This document shows positions 43,675 through 53,638 of a stretch of DNA of 64,000 nucleotides, piece after piece. How positions within the stretch are numbered: position 1 is the first letter of the stretch; each line of letters opens with the position of its first letter. The stretch is from the NCBI RefSeq assembly GCF_001456025.1, contig NZ_LMTZ01000151.1:166561-230560 (forward strand). The letters run 5' to 3'. The notes under the pieces were generated by a model that saw nothing but the letters and a program-made list of their open reading frames with translations, did not search any database and was not told the origin of the DNA. Source of the stretch: Mastigocoleus testarum BC008 (lineage in GTDB: Bacteria > Cyanobacteriota > Cyanobacteriia > Cyanobacteriales > Nostocaceae). The position numbers and the translations under genes are program-made.

Positions 43675-44682
43675 TTAGCCAATAGCTTGAAATTCCCCAA
43701 TCATCTTCACTTCTGGATGTAACAAAATTGACCATCTCTTCTGTACTTCATTTTGTACGTGACGAATAAGATAGAAAATATCTCGAGCTGTTGCTCCACC
43801 ACAATTGACAATAAAATTAGCATGACGCTGTGCTACTTGCGCATTACCAATTTGGAATCCTTTCAGACCAGTATTTTCAATCAACCAACCTGCAGCATAG
43901 GGTTTAGGATTGCGGAATACACTACCGCAACTTGGTAAGTGATAAGGTTGGGTTGTCAGTCTTTGTTTTTGATGTTGCTTGGTAACTGCTAATACTTGTG
44001 TTGGGTCTGCTCCTGGCTGGAGTTGAAAAGTCGCTTGGGTAACAATAATGTCACTTCCCTGCAGCTTAGAAGTACGATAGCTGTATTCCAACTGATCGCA
44101 TCTTAAAGTTTGTAAGCTTCCGTCAGGAAGGAGAACTTCAGCACTTACCAAAATATCTGCGATACAGCCTTTATGGGCACCTGCATTCATAACAACTGCA
44201 CCACCCATGGTACCAGGGATACCAACAGCCCACTCAAATCCTTGGTATCCTTGCTTTGCTGCTTCACAGGCTAAAGCTGGAATTGGCTCTCCTGCAGATA
44301 CAGTTACTAACCCCGTATCTTTGTCAAATTGAGTATGACGTAAATGGCGGGTTACTATTACTAAACCTTCAATACCATGATCGCTCACTAGTAGATTAGA
44401 ACCAGCTCCCAATACAGTTATTGGTAAACTATGCTTTTTGGCATATTCAACGCTAGCTTGTAACTCTTCCAAATTACGAGGAGCAACATACCACTGTGCT
44501 GGTCCACCTACTCTGTAGGAAGTATAAGCTGCAAGAGAAACTTGAGACTTAATAATGCTATCAGTACCTGCTAAGGGGATTTCTTTACTATTCACTGATT
44601 GATTTTTTAGTTCTTGATTATTGCTCTGGGAAACACGACAGACACTTTCATTTGACTGGTTATCTTTCGGATTCAGCAGCAT
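43675..44682 (-). CDS. murB: UDP-N-acetylmuramate dehydrogenase MurB
   Basis: 335 residues. FAD-dependent reductase making UDP-MurNAc from the enolpyruvyl intermediate in peptidoglycan synthesis. FAD-binding region: VLGAGSNLLVSDHGIEGLVI, then GVPIGTMGGAVVMNAGAHKG-type segment (here GIPGTMGGAVVMNAGAHKG). Catalytic Ser in LPSCGSVFRNPKPYAAGWLI. An N-terminal extension of ~40 polar residues precedes the core. It follows murC by 133 bp on the same strand. Confidence 0.96.
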   Translation of the reverse strand: MLLNPKDNQSNESVCRVSQSNNQELKNQSVNSKEIPLAGTDSIIKSQVSLAAYTSYRVGGPAQWYVAPRNLEELQASVEYAKKHSLPITVLGAGSNLLVSDHGIEGLVIVTRHLRHTQFDKDTGLVTVSAGEPIPALACEAAKQGYQGFEWAVGIPGTMGGAVVMNAGAHKGCIADILVSAEVLLPDGSLQTLRCDQLEYSYRTSKLQGSDIIVTQATFQLQPGADPTQVLAVTKQHQKQRLTTQPYHLPSCGSVFRNPKPYAAGWLIENTGLKGFQIGNAQVAQRHANFIVNCGGATARDIFYLIRHVQNEVQKRWSILLHPEVKMIGEFQAIG

Positions 44683-44815
44683 GATTATTATTTTTTATTC
44701 AGATGAACCACCATGTATATAACTACGGTCATCTCATTAGCTTTTTGGGAATATCAAAGATAGATGCATTCCTCAGGCAAAGAGAAATAACTTCCCGGAT
44801 TTTGATAAACTTTGA

Positions 44816-46276
44816 TTATGAGGTTGCTTTAGCTGGTTGGCGTAGTGCAGCGATAACTTCAGGAATTGCCTGATTTAGATTACCAGCACCTAAGAATAAT
44901 ACTAAATCCCCTGGTAGTAAGGTTTCTAGCAAAGAATCACAAATAGAGGCAATAGTTGGTTGATAATTGACGTTGGGATGTTGTTTCGCAATTTCTGCAG
45001 CTAATTTTTCGCCACTTACTAACCCCAAATCGGTTTCGCCTGCGCTGTAAATATCTGTGAGTATAACCAAATCTGCTCTATCAAAGGACTGAGCAAACTC
45101 TTCCAAGAATGTGTGGGTACGACTGTAGCGGTGTGGTTGGAAAACAGCAATTACCCTTTGTCCTGGTCTTGCTTGTAAACGGGCTGCAGCTAAGGTTGCA
45201 CGTAGTTCGCTAGGGTGATGGGCATAATCATCTATAAAAGTAATACCATCAACTTCACCACGAAATTCAAAGCGACGTCTTGCACCACCAAAAGTAGCTA
45301 ATCCTTTAGCAATTTCTCCGAACTCCAAACCCAATTCTCGACCAACGGCGACTGCTGCTAAAGCATTACTTAGATTATGATGACCGAGAACAGATAAATT
45401 GAGAACACCTAAAGCTGTATCTCTTTCCCAAACTAAAGCTGTGGTACCATCAGCCCGATAATCAATATTTGTAACAGCGTAATCCGCCTCTGTATCTATA
45501 TTTAAGCTATAAGTAATAGTTGGTCGCATCATTGAGAGAACAGTCTTACAATCGATACAAGCAACCAAAGTTTGACAGTTCCCAGCAAAGGTCTGGAAAG
45601 TATCAACTACTTCTTCCAAGCTATCGTAGTGATCTGGATGATCTAATTCGATATTGGTAATAACACCAACATGTGGCACATGCTTAACTAAAGAGCCATC
45701 AGATTCATCTGCTTCTGCAACTAAGTACTTACTTTGACCCAATCTAGCATTTCCATCCCAAGAATCAACTTCTCCACCCACCAAAATAGTTGGATCTACA
45801 CCCGCTTCCAGTAGCATACAGCCAATCATACTACTAGTTGTAGTTTTACCATGGGTTCCCGCTACCGCAATACTGTAATATTCTGCGATTAAAGCCGCTA
45901 GAACGTCAGAACGATGGAAAATTGGGCAACCTAATTCTAATGCGGCTCTATACTCTAAATTATTAGTGTTAATTGCAGTAGAGCATATAACTTGTGGTAG
46001 TTTTTTATTGGCAGAATTTAACTCTTCTGGAGTCCTTGATTGTAAATTGTTTCCCTCAGAATTAGGATGGAAAAATTCTAAATTACTTGCTTGTTGCTGA
46101 TTAAATATTCGAACTCCTATTGATTCCAAACGACGGGTAATATGATTGGGACGAACATCCGAACCAGATACGGGTAACTGGCGTTTTGCAAGTACATAGG
46201 CAACAGCTGACATTCCTATGCCACCAATTCCAATAAAATGAAATGGTCTACCACTAAAATCCACAGATTGTTTCAT
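44816..46276 (-). CDS. murC: UDP-N-acetylmuramate-L-alanine ligase MurC
   Basis: 486 residues. Cytoplasmic ligase adding the first L-alanine to UDP-MurNAc. N-terminal nucleotide-binding GIGGIGMSAVAYVLAKRQ, ATP P-loop VAGTHGKTTTSSMIG, EADESDGSLVKH, and the C-terminal domain FIDDYAHHPSELRATLAAAR are all intact. Paired with murB downstream, the usual cyanobacterial arrangement. ATG 46276. Confidence 0.97.
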   Translation of the reverse strand: MKQSVDFSGRPFHFIGIGGIGMSAVAYVLAKRQLPVSGSDVRPNHITRRLESIGVRIFNQQQASNLEFFHPNSEGNNLQSRTPEELNSANKKLPQVICSTAINTNNLEYRAALELGCPIFHRSDVLAALIAEYYSIAVAGTHGKTTTSSMIGCMLLEAGVDPTILVGGEVDSWDGNARLGQSKYLVAEADESDGSLVKHVPHVGVITNIELDHPDHYDSLEEVVDTFQTFAGNCQTLVACIDCKTVLSMMRPTITYSLNIDTEADYAVTNIDYRADGTTALVWERDTALGVLNLSVLGHHNLSNALAAVAVGRELGLEFGEIAKGLATFGGARRRFEFRGEVDGITFIDDYAHHPSELRATLAAARLQARPGQRVIAVFQPHRYSRTHTFLEEFAQSFDRADLVILTDIYSAGETDLGLVSGEKLAAEIAKQHPNVNYQPTIASICDSLLETLLPGDLVLFLGAGNLNQAIPEVIAALRQPAKATS

Positions 46277-47513
46277 TTATTATTCCTCTTACACCACACC
46301 GCACTATCATCTTCCAATGACACGCGTATCATATCAGGAATTTGTTTTTTACCGATACTATCTATGTGTCATTTTTATGTTTAAATTTCTAGTTATTTCC
46401 TTGCCTATTTATAAAGATTTTAGGTTACGAACTGTTTATTTTGTTTGTGACTAGTTCATCCGTTTCTTCTTGAAAAAAAATCAGAATACGAAAAAATATG
46501 CTGTATTGTAAAATACAAGACTTCCGGAAAATCATTGACATTTAAATACGGGTATTGTAGGAGGCGCAAAACCTATTTTCAATTAAATGTTGCCACAACG
46601 AAAATTAATCTACCCGACCAATTTTTAAGATTAGACTTAGCTTTTTTGCTGGTTCCATTTACTAATAAATCTGATTATTTATCCATCAGGGGCGAGTTTC
46701 AAACAAGTTCAATTGAGATTACAGTTTTTGAACAGCTAATAGCTAGCTCAACTAAAAATCTATGTAATGTCATCTCTCTGCGATATCGTTTGTGCAAATA
46801 TTAGCAATTCACCCGCGATATCAAATACAAGAAACAATCGGGGAAATCCAGAAATTATTGATAACGTCACTAAGAGAGATAGAAATATTACTTAAATTCC
46901 ACTCAGACCCTAAATGTATAATCAATTACTATAGCCTTGCTTTATCGTCAAAAGATGGATAAATAGGCTAGAATAACACAGATTTTAAAACCAACAATTC
47001 TTAAGTCAATAAGGTTAACCTCCAATTCTTTAGATTGTATTTTATTTCTAAATTGTGAGAGCCTAACTCAAAATTACACTTCCTGCAACCACAATCAAAC
47101 CATACTGGGAAGTGCTTACATACCATAACCCCGTACTTATTGCATATCCCTTTAGGAGTAGTTTCGTCAAGTCTTATTTGCAACCCATAATCCTGAATCT
47201 CCCTCGTACCATAGTTTTTCAGTCTTGGGAAAAAATACTTGCTTTTTGTAAAGTCAAAGCAAAGTAGATGCTGAGATGTTGATAAGAAATTTATCTTGGA
47301 TAGTAATGGCACTTAGGAGATGTATTCAATTACTCTTAGTATATTGTTGTTGGTTACACACGTAAATTCAAGCTTTAATGACAGAAAAATAGTAATCAGT
47401 ACAGATTTTTTTTATAATCTGGGAGTCAATAGTTATAAATACTCCCCTCTTTGCGATATGATTGGGGTCATAGATAGCATTTTGACAAGCATACATACAG
47501 AGGGCAAGACGCT
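46277..47513. other. 1.24-kb intergenic region between murC and gap2
   Basis: Two frames occur here (46535-46804 plus, 47001-47312 minus) but neither shows a recognisable domain. The second contains a cysteine-rich phrase (WFDCGCRKCNF) that could bind zinc and deserves a search. The remaining sequence is AT-rich. Promoters of the two divergent genes lie in this region. The last 30 bases before gap2 contain a TTGACA-like box. Confidence 0.4.
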
Positions 47514-48533
47514 GTGATTAGAGTAGCAATTAACGGTTTCGGTCGAATCGGGCGTAATTTTATGCGCTGCTGGTTGGGTAGAGAAAATAGTAATCTAGAA
47601 GTCGTTGCTGTAAACGATACTTCAGACCCAAGAACCAACGCGCATCTACTCAAGTATGATTCGATGCTGGGCAAATTAGACCAATATGACATCAGTGCCG
47701 ATGAAAATTCTATTGTTGTTGATGGCAAGACTGTTAAATGTGTATCCGATCGCAACCCAGAAAACTTGCCCTGGAAAGAGTGGGGAATTGACTTGATTAT
47801 TGAGTCAACAGGAGTATTTACCACTTATGACGGAGCCATGAAGCACGTCAAGGCTGGTGCGAAAAAAGTTTTGATCACTGCTCCTGGAAAAGGTGGCGAC
47901 GTTGGTACTTTTGTGGTTGGTGTCAACCATGAAGATTATGACCACGACCGATACCCAGTAATCAGTAACGCTAGTTGTACTACCAACTGTTTAGCTCCTG
48001 TTGCTAAGGTGTTGCATGAAAAATTCAACATCATTAAGGGTACAATGACCACTACTCATAGCTATACTGGCGACCAACGCTTGTTAGATGCATCTCACCG
48101 TGATGTAAGACGGGCAAGAGCAGCAGCAGTAAATATTGTACCTACTTCTACCGGTGCAGCGAAAGCTGTAGCACTTGTAATACCAGAGCTTAAGGGTAAG
48201 TTAAATGGTGTAGCTTTACGCGTACCTACCCCCAATGTGTCAATGGTTGATTTTGTGGTGCAGGTAGAAAAACGTACCATCGCAGAAGAAGTCAATCAGG
48301 CATTTAAAGACGCTGCTAATGGCTCCATGAAAGGTATTTTAGGCTATAGTGAACTACCTTTGGTGTCTTCCGATTATCAAGGCAGTAATGATTCTTCTAT
48401 CGTCGATTCTAGCCTGACCTTGGTCATGGGTAATGACATGGTAAAAGTAATGGCATGGTATGACAATGAGTGGGGTTACAGTCAACGTGTATTAGATTTG
48501 GCTGAGATTGCAGCAGCCAAGTGGAAGAATTAA
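47514..48533 (+). CDS. gap2: Glyceraldehyde-3-phosphate dehydrogenase, Gap2 type
   Basis: 339 residues starting with GTG at 47514 (reads MIRVAINGFGRIGRNFMRCW). The Calvin-cycle type enzyme that uses NADPH or NADH. Catalytic C155 in SNASCTTNCL, and the HSYTGDQ segment with the catalytic His. NDTSDPRTNAHLLKYDS near the N-terminus is the plastid/cyanobacterial Gap2 pattern rather than glycolytic Gap1. GTG start is supported by AGAGGGC just upstream and by the family N-terminus. Confidence 0.96.
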   Translation: MIRVAINGFGRIGRNFMRCWLGRENSNLEVVAVNDTSDPRTNAHLLKYDSMLGKLDQYDISADENSIVVDGKTVKCVSDRNPENLPWKEWGIDLIIESTGVFTTYDGAMKHVKAGAKKVLITAPGKGGDVGTFVVGVNHEDYDHDRYPVISNASCTTNCLAPVAKVLHEKFNIIKGTMTTTHSYTGDQRLLDASHRDVRRARAAAVNIVPTSTGAAKAVALVIPELKGKLNGVALRVPTPNVSMVDFVVQVEKRTIAEEVNQAFKDAANGSMKGILGYSELPLVSSDYQGSNDSSIVDSSLTLVMGNDMVKVMAWYDNEWGYSQRVLDLAEIAAAKWKN

Positions 48534-48557
48534 CTATTAAGCAGTACTTTTAATCAG

Positions 48558-48680
48558 GATTTTTCTGTTTGTCTGCAAGTTTATGGGAACGCATAACACG
48601 TTGATTTGCTTGTTTGGGATAATAGTAAACCAAAAGAACAAATAATTATTAAATAGGCAGTACAACTAAACAGAAAAATC
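48558..48680. repeat. 13-bp inverted repeat between convergent genes
   Basis: GATTTTTCTGTTT at 48558-48570 and its exact complement AAACAGAAAAATC at 48668-48680, with ~97 bases between. GCAGTAC flanks both arms (48541 and ~48656) as a direct copy. It lies between the gap2 and thiL stop codons. Confidence 0.6.
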
Positions 48681-48706
48681 AACAAAAAAGCGCTAGTAGC
48701 CAAAAA

Positions 48707-49714
48707 TTAAAAATGTTGAAAACTCTGTTTTAAACTGAGAAGTTTTTCCTTAAATTCCCCAGTTTCATCTGTTAATAAAACTGTGGAGTCAGCTGTAATC
48801 GTGCCAATAATGGCTGCATTAGTATCCAGGATTTGCACTAGCTTTACAGCTGGCTCTTTTGGTAAGCAAAGTACTAGTTGAAAATCCTCGCCACCATAAA
48901 GAGCAGATTCTATTTGTGCTGCTTTCCCTAATAGTTTTTTCATTGCTGGATGCAGAATAATTCGATTACGTTCGATCACTGCACCAACATTACTTGCACG
49001 ACAGATTTGGAATATAGCATCAGCTAACCCATCGCTGCTATCCATCCCCGCAACACGAGCAGAAGCGAACTCAGAATCTTGAGAATTTAATATATCCCAT
49101 AATATCGGTAAAACATCCAATCGCGGCTGTGGACGTTGATGTGCTTCGATTAACGCCGCACGTTCTGATTCAGTTAAATTTTCACCTTTTTGAGGATCTA
49201 AGAGTAATTCCAAGCCAGCAGATGCAGCCCCATGAATTCCCGTCACAACAATTGCATCGCCGACTCGAGCCCGATTGCGGTAAATAGTCTGGGATTTTCT
49301 AACTCGACCAAAAGCAGTAATCGCAATAGAAATTACGGGCGATCGCACTATATCTCCACCAACTATTGGGGTATTATGTGTTTGTAAACATTGGGTTAGA
49401 CCTCGATACAAATCTTCCACCCAAGTTACAGATACATCGCCTCTGAGTCCCAATCCTACAGTAATTCCCACAGGTGAAGCACCCATGGCTGCTAAATCCG
49501 ATAGGTTAGCAGCAGCAGCCCGCCACCCTGCATCTTCAGCACTAGTAGTGCGATCGCTAAAATGTACTCCATCTATTAGTACGTCTGTTGTCACAACCAA
49601 AGATGTGTTTGGTACTGTTTCCAGGACAGCAGCGTCATCACCAACAATCTCTGACGGACAAAAGCGTTGTAATTTTTCTAAAAGACCTTGTTCGCCAATA
49701 TCTGCTATTTTCAT
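48707..49714 (-). CDS. thiL: Thiamine-monophosphate kinase ThiL
   Basis: 335 residues. ATP-dependent enzyme making thiamine diphosphate, the active cofactor. Family features: GDDAAVLETVPNTSLVVTTD, DVLIDGVHFSDRTTSAEDAG, NLSDLAAMGASPVGITVGLG, GGDIVRSP and GMDSSDGLADAI. The aspartates that bind Mg-ATP are present. No TPP riboswitch was noticed upstream. Convergent with gap2. Confidence 0.95.
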   Translation of the reverse strand: MKIADIGEQGLLEKLQRFCPSEIVGDDAAVLETVPNTSLVVTTDVLIDGVHFSDRTTSAEDAGWRAAAANLSDLAAMGASPVGITVGLGLRGDVSVTWVEDLYRGLTQCLQTHNTPIVGGDIVRSPVISIAITAFGRVRKSQTIYRNRARVGDAIVVTGIHGAASAGLELLLDPQKGENLTESERAALIEAHQRPQPRLDVLPILWDILNSQDSEFASARVAGMDSSDGLADAIFQICRASNVGAVIERNRIILHPAMKKLLGKAAQIESALYGGEDFQLVLCLPKEPAVKLVQILDTNAAIIGTITADSTVLLTDETGEFKEKLLSLKQSFQHF

Positions 49715-49803
49715 GGGTCGCTTGTAATTTGCTCACTTTTGTCCGCTCTCATTAATTTTGGGTCTTGTTAATTTTTAGGATTTAGCATGTTACTAAAACC
49801 CCA

Positions 49804-49854
49804 TAGAGACGCGAAATGTTTCCCTTGGGGAACATTAGGAAGATCGCGTCTCTA
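49804..49854. repeat. Compound GTAGAGACG palindrome
   Basis: Outer arms TAGAGACGCGA / TCGCGTCTCTA, inner arms AATGTT / AACATT. Member of the same repeat family as 24004-24038 and 56958. Lies upstream of thiL and downstream of the cyclophilin gene; it could terminate the latter. Confidence 0.75.
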
Positions 49855-49970
49855 CAACAAACAGTCCAAAATTAATGAAACAGACCACTAGTTATTAGTT
49901 ACTGCTGTTTGGGACAAAAAAGCAAATAACAAATTACCGATCACCAAAGATCTATGGAAATATGACAGAT

Positions 49971-51080
49971 CTATGCATCAGTTGGTTCTACTAAGTTTTC
50001 TAGTCCCTTAATCACTTTAGCTGATTCAATTTTGTCACCCGCTTTTAAGACTTGTAAAACATCTTTTCCTTGGGTAACATAGGCAAAATTTGCATATCTA
50101 CCATCTAAAAGGTTACGTCCCGCAGGTGTCAATTCTGGTTCAAACAAAAAGAAGAAAATTTGGGATGAACCACCATTCACTTCATCTTCCGGACGTGCTA
50201 AAGCAACACCACCATAAGCAGAAAATGGTAGAACAGGCATTTCTAAATAACGACCGTCTTCTTCTAAAGTTATGCCGTAAGTAGGTTCCTCGTCTCCTTC
50301 GACCAAAATTTCTAAGGGAATTGCTCGGTATTTACCAGTTTTTGGATCGATAAAACCTTGCTCTTTCCCTGGTGGATCTCCGGTTTGCAGAACGTAAGAT
50401 TCTTCCGAACGGATGAACTCCAAACCATCATAAAAACCGCGTTGTACTAGATCTACAAAATTCCCAGCAGTTACAGGGGCGCTATAACCATCTGCAACTA
50501 CGGTAATGTTGCCTTTAGCTGTTTCAATCTCAACCGTAGCGCGCCCTTTTAATTGTGGTAAATTGCTATACTCAGCCGGAACTTCAAAAGGAAATCCCGT
50601 TACCATTAATTGTTCCAATTCGCCAACAGTATCTAAGAGTTTACCTCTTTGTATCCAAGCTTGTTTTTTATTTCTTGTATCTACAACTTCTCGGTAGGAT
50701 TCAATTCCAGACTGTAGTTTTTCGATTAATGCTTCGGCTTGTGAATGACGTTCTTCAGGAACGCTCGCCAAAATTTTTTCTGGTTTGTCAAGAACCCTTG
50801 AAGCTTGCTTGACATCTTTAGAGATTGCTCTCCATCTACGATTTGCCCGTAATTGGTTTGCAATATCCTCTAAACTACCTTGCAGTTTTCTTACGGGCTG
50901 GTTATCTATTGGTAATGCATATCTTAACAATGCCTTGCCATCAGAAATTGGATTCCCAGATGGTAGCAAACCAGCCAAAGAACTCGGAGTCCATCCAATC
51001 GTACTTATTCCTAAAAATAGTGCGACTAGGAGCAGCGCGATCGAACTATTTTTCAACCTAGATTTTAATAACTTCAACAT
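49971..51080 (-). CDS. Thylakoid-lumen-type cyclophilin (TLP40-like)
   Basis: 369 residues. N-terminal signal sequence (~residues 12-35) followed by a helical domain (~60-170, with coiled-coil character) and a C-terminal cyclophilin-type peptidyl-prolyl isomerase domain. Domain features: VEIETAKGNITVVADGYSAP, NFVDLVQRGFYDGLEFIR, GGVALARPEDEVNGGSSQIF, LLDGRYANFAYVTQG. Arrangement matches the plant TLP40 and cyanobacterial sll0408 type; in plants TLP40 affects photosystem II turnover. The canonical catalytic Arg/Phe pattern is altered, so isomerase activity is not certain. Periplasmic or lumenal. Confidence 0.88.
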   Translation of the reverse strand: MLKLLKSRLKNSSIALLLVALFLGISTIGWTPSSLAGLLPSGNPISDGKALLRYALPIDNQPVRKLQGSLEDIANQLRANRRWRAISKDVKQASRVLDKPEKILASVPEERHSQAEALIEKLQSGIESYREVVDTRNKKQAWIQRGKLLDTVGELEQLMVTGFPFEVPAEYSNLPQLKGRATVEIETAKGNITVVADGYSAPVTAGNFVDLVQRGFYDGLEFIRSEESYVLQTGDPPGKEQGFIDPKTGKYRAIPLEILVEGDEEPTYGITLEEDGRYLEMPVLPFSAYGGVALARPEDEVNGGSSQIFFFLFEPELTPAGRNLLDGRYANFAYVTQGKDVLQVLKAGDKIESAKVIKGLENLVEPTDA

Positions 51081-51433
51081 TCCTATGGCTCAAATGCAGC
51101 TTTAAATTGTCGATTAGGGCTAACCCTCAATAATCTTCCCATGATTGGGACAGAGAATGGGGTATTAGAGCCGATAAGGGCACAGATAAGGGGGTTAATT
51201 AACAAAAAATAAAGTAGATGGATGTGATAACTAAGGATATGCCTATTTATAAAATAAGGAATTTAGAATAGGTCCAAAATTAGACTTGACAAGGATTACG
51301 TAAAATAAAAATTACTTATTCATCCTTATTCATCCCTTCATTAACCTTAGCAAGTTTCAATAATTAATTTTTATACCCTAATTTTATATTCTGACTCCTG
51401 GCTCCTAGCTCCTGTCTCCTGACTTCTCAAAAA
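51081..51433. other. 353-bp spacer with heptamer repeat
   Basis: Ends with the STRR run at 51391-51427 (CTGACTCCTGGCTCCTAGCT, then CCTGTCTCCTGACTTCT). No gene was recognised in the rest. The repeat comes just after the stop of the next (minus-strand) gene. Confidence 0.5.
51391..51427. repeat. CTCCTGR heptamer repeat
   Basis: Five imperfect units of ACTCCTG/GCTCCTA/GCTCCTG/TCTCCTG/ACTTCTC. A shorter complement-type run (GTCAGGAGTCAGGAG) occurs at 56942. Confidence 0.8.
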
Positions 51434-53590
51434 TTACTGAGTTGTGAGTTGTTCTTCTGGTTCTTCAACCGGTGAATCATCTACAATTTCCACTTCTGGA
51501 GTTGGCTCTCGCAAAGATACGGTAATATCAGCAGCATTAATTATTGCTCCTAATAACCCCATTTCCGATTCCTGTAACTGGTCGATAGCTTCGCTGAATA
51601 AATTTTCCTCAGTATAGTTTGGTCTCGCAACTATGATTGTGCCATCGCTGTAGGGTTGAATGAGCAGAGCATCATTAGAAAAAGTTAATGTATGAGTATC
51701 TAAAATTACTAAATCATATCGCTGACGGGCATCCTCCATCAACCTTTTAATTTCACTAGATTCTAAAACTGCAGCAGGTTGACGTACTGGTCCTGCACTA
51801 GGGATGATGTATAAATTTTCTACATCAGGTACTAAACGGATACATTCACTCAGACTGCCGTAATAACGCAGGGGCTCAATACTTGCTTCATTATTGGGAG
51901 TAACTTTAAGGGATTCACATCGGGAAGGCGATCGCAAATCGGTTTCAATAATCAAGGTACGTTTCCCAGCCCGTGCAGCAGCAATACCCAGATGATAAGC
52001 ACTAAACGTTTTACCTTCAGAACTGCTTGTAGAGCACAGTAAAACGACCTTTACATCTTGACCCCCAATTCGACGCAAAGTACTGCGTAGTCTTTCACAA
52101 TACTCTAAATACGGAGAATTTGCTTCTAAAGCTATTGGTAGAATATCGGGCTCCAAATCTTCCTCAACAACTAAAGGTAATTCGCCCAAAAGGATAACTT
52201 CTTTTTGTTTCAAGCTTTCACGAATATCTTCCTTAGTTTTGAAAGTACCTTCTAGGGAACCTAATAAGAATATAACCCCACCTCCAACAATCAATCCAAA
52301 GAAAACTCCTACGCCAAGTGTTGTCACTAGACTTGTTGGTGGCTTTGCATCAACTATAACTGAAGGCGGTCTTGCAATATCAAGGCTAGAAACTGTTTCG
52401 GCTTCTGCTGCTTTAGCATCTGCTAATTTCGCCTGTATTTGGTCGTAAACGGCTCTATTGAGGGCTATTTGTTGTTCTAATCGAGAACGCTCTAATTGTT
52501 TATTAGGAATCAGAGAATATTGTTTGCGTAACTTTGCCTCTTCTTGAACTTGCATTTCCAGTTGTCTTTGGAGAGTTTCTTTTTGAGTTTGCAAAGCTAC
52601 CAATTGATTTGCTAACTGTTGACGCGCTGGATCTAAATTACTTTGGGAACGAATTCCCTTGATATTACCGGGTAAGGGACTCGCAACCCCAGCCCCCCCA
52701 ACAACCTCTTCTGCTCGTTGCTGAAATAATTGTTCATAAGCTTCTTTTTGCCGACGCAGTTGAATCATAGTCGGATGATCAGGGCGCAAATCTCTATGAA
52801 GTACCTGCATTTGCGTTTCAGCTTGATAAATCTGACTGCGTAAATTAGCAATAATTGGATCTGCACTTAAAGCAGAAGAAATATAAGCTCGTTCCACATC
52901 AAGCCCAAGCTTTTCTTGAAGGCTGCGAATTTGAGCATCAATCCCCGATAATGTCAGTTGCAACTGTCTTTGCTGAGCTTGACTATTGGTCACAGCATTA
53001 AGCAAAATTCCATTCTCTGCAGCTAAGATTGCTGGTCTTTCCAGTCGGTCATAAATTTCAAGTTTTCGCTCTGCAGCTTGTAATTCTTTCTGAACCAGAG
53101 GTAAACGTTGATCGATATTATCAATAATTACTTTCAATCGCCTGGTATTCATTTCCTGACTCAGTTTGACCATTGCTTGCATGTATATTTGCAATGTCAA
53201 ACCTGCTCTTTTGCGATCGCTATCTTTATATTTTAGACCAATAGTCCCACCCCCTCCATCTGTTGGAGGCGGTAAATTGATATTAAGATTTCTCGCTATT
53301 TCCTGTGGCTTTCTACCTACTTTTTCTGCAACTGCTTCAATGACAGCAGAAGAAAGAAAAGTTCCCTTGCTTAGTTGCTGTCCCTGCTGTTGAATTTCCG
53401 TACCTGTAACGGAGAAAGAAACCGGAGGGCGAGTGTAACTTAACGCAGATTCTCCCAAGTAACTTGGCGGAGGTGCTGGTTGCATTGCCATAAAAGTAGA
53501 ACCAATGACAATTAAGCCAAAACTGGCGCATCCGATCCACTTATACTTTGCAAAAGCTATTAAATATCGTTTAACAATTGGTGGTGCCAT
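51434..53590 (-). CDS. Wzz/GumC-type chain-length protein with BY-kinase-like ATPase
   Basis: 718 residues. Inner-membrane exopolysaccharide polymerisation protein. Membrane helices at ~17-35 and ~421-444 flank a long periplasmic coiled-coil region. The cytoplasmic C-terminal domain has Walker A SSSEGKT (522-528), Walker A' LIIETDLRSPS (546-556) and Walker B VILDTHT. Unlike classical BY-kinases (Wzc, CpsD) the last ~40 residues have no tyrosine cluster (ending PVEEPEEQLTTQ), so autophosphorylation on a Tyr tail is unlikely. It follows the Wza-like gene by 48 bp, so they form one transcript. Confidence 0.9.
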   Translation of the reverse strand: MAPPIVKRYLIAFAKYKWIGCASFGLIVIGSTFMAMQPAPPPSYLGESALSYTRPPVSFSVTGTEIQQQGQQLSKGTFLSSAVIEAVAEKVGRKPQEIARNLNINLPPPTDGGGGTIGLKYKDSDRKRAGLTLQIYMQAMVKLSQEMNTRRLKVIIDNIDQRLPLVQKELQAAERKLEIYDRLERPAILAAENGILLNAVTNSQAQQRQLQLTLSGIDAQIRSLQEKLGLDVERAYISSALSADPIIANLRSQIYQAETQMQVLHRDLRPDHPTMIQLRRQKEAYEQLFQQRAEEVVGGAGVASPLPGNIKGIRSQSNLDPARQQLANQLVALQTQKETLQRQLEMQVQEEAKLRKQYSLIPNKQLERSRLEQQIALNRAVYDQIQAKLADAKAAEAETVSSLDIARPPSVIVDAKPPTSLVTTLGVGVFFGLIVGGGVIFLLGSLEGTFKTKEDIRESLKQKEVILLGELPLVVEEDLEPDILPIALEANSPYLEYCERLRSTLRRIGGQDVKVVLLCSTSSSEGKTFSAYHLGIAAARAGKRTLIIETDLRSPSRCESLKVTPNNEASIEPLRYYGSLSECIRLVPDVENLYIIPSAGPVRQPAAVLESSEIKRLMEDARQRYDLVILDTHTLTFSNDALLIQPYSDGTIIVARPNYTEENLFSEAIDQLQESEMGLLGAIINAADITVSLREPTPEVEIVDDSPVEEPEEQLTTQ

Positions 53591-53638
53591 GACAATTATC
53601 TCAAGGATTAGTGGCAGTTCTGGAGAGCAAATATTTGA

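Noticed and set aside
46535..46804. 89-codon plus-strand frame in the murC-gap2 spacer
   Set aside because: No domain, poor start context and composition like the surrounding non-coding DNA.
47001..47312. 103-codon minus-strand frame with cysteine-rich phrase WFDCGCRKCNF
   Set aside because: Not called as a gene because nothing else in it is recognisable; a homology search would settle it.
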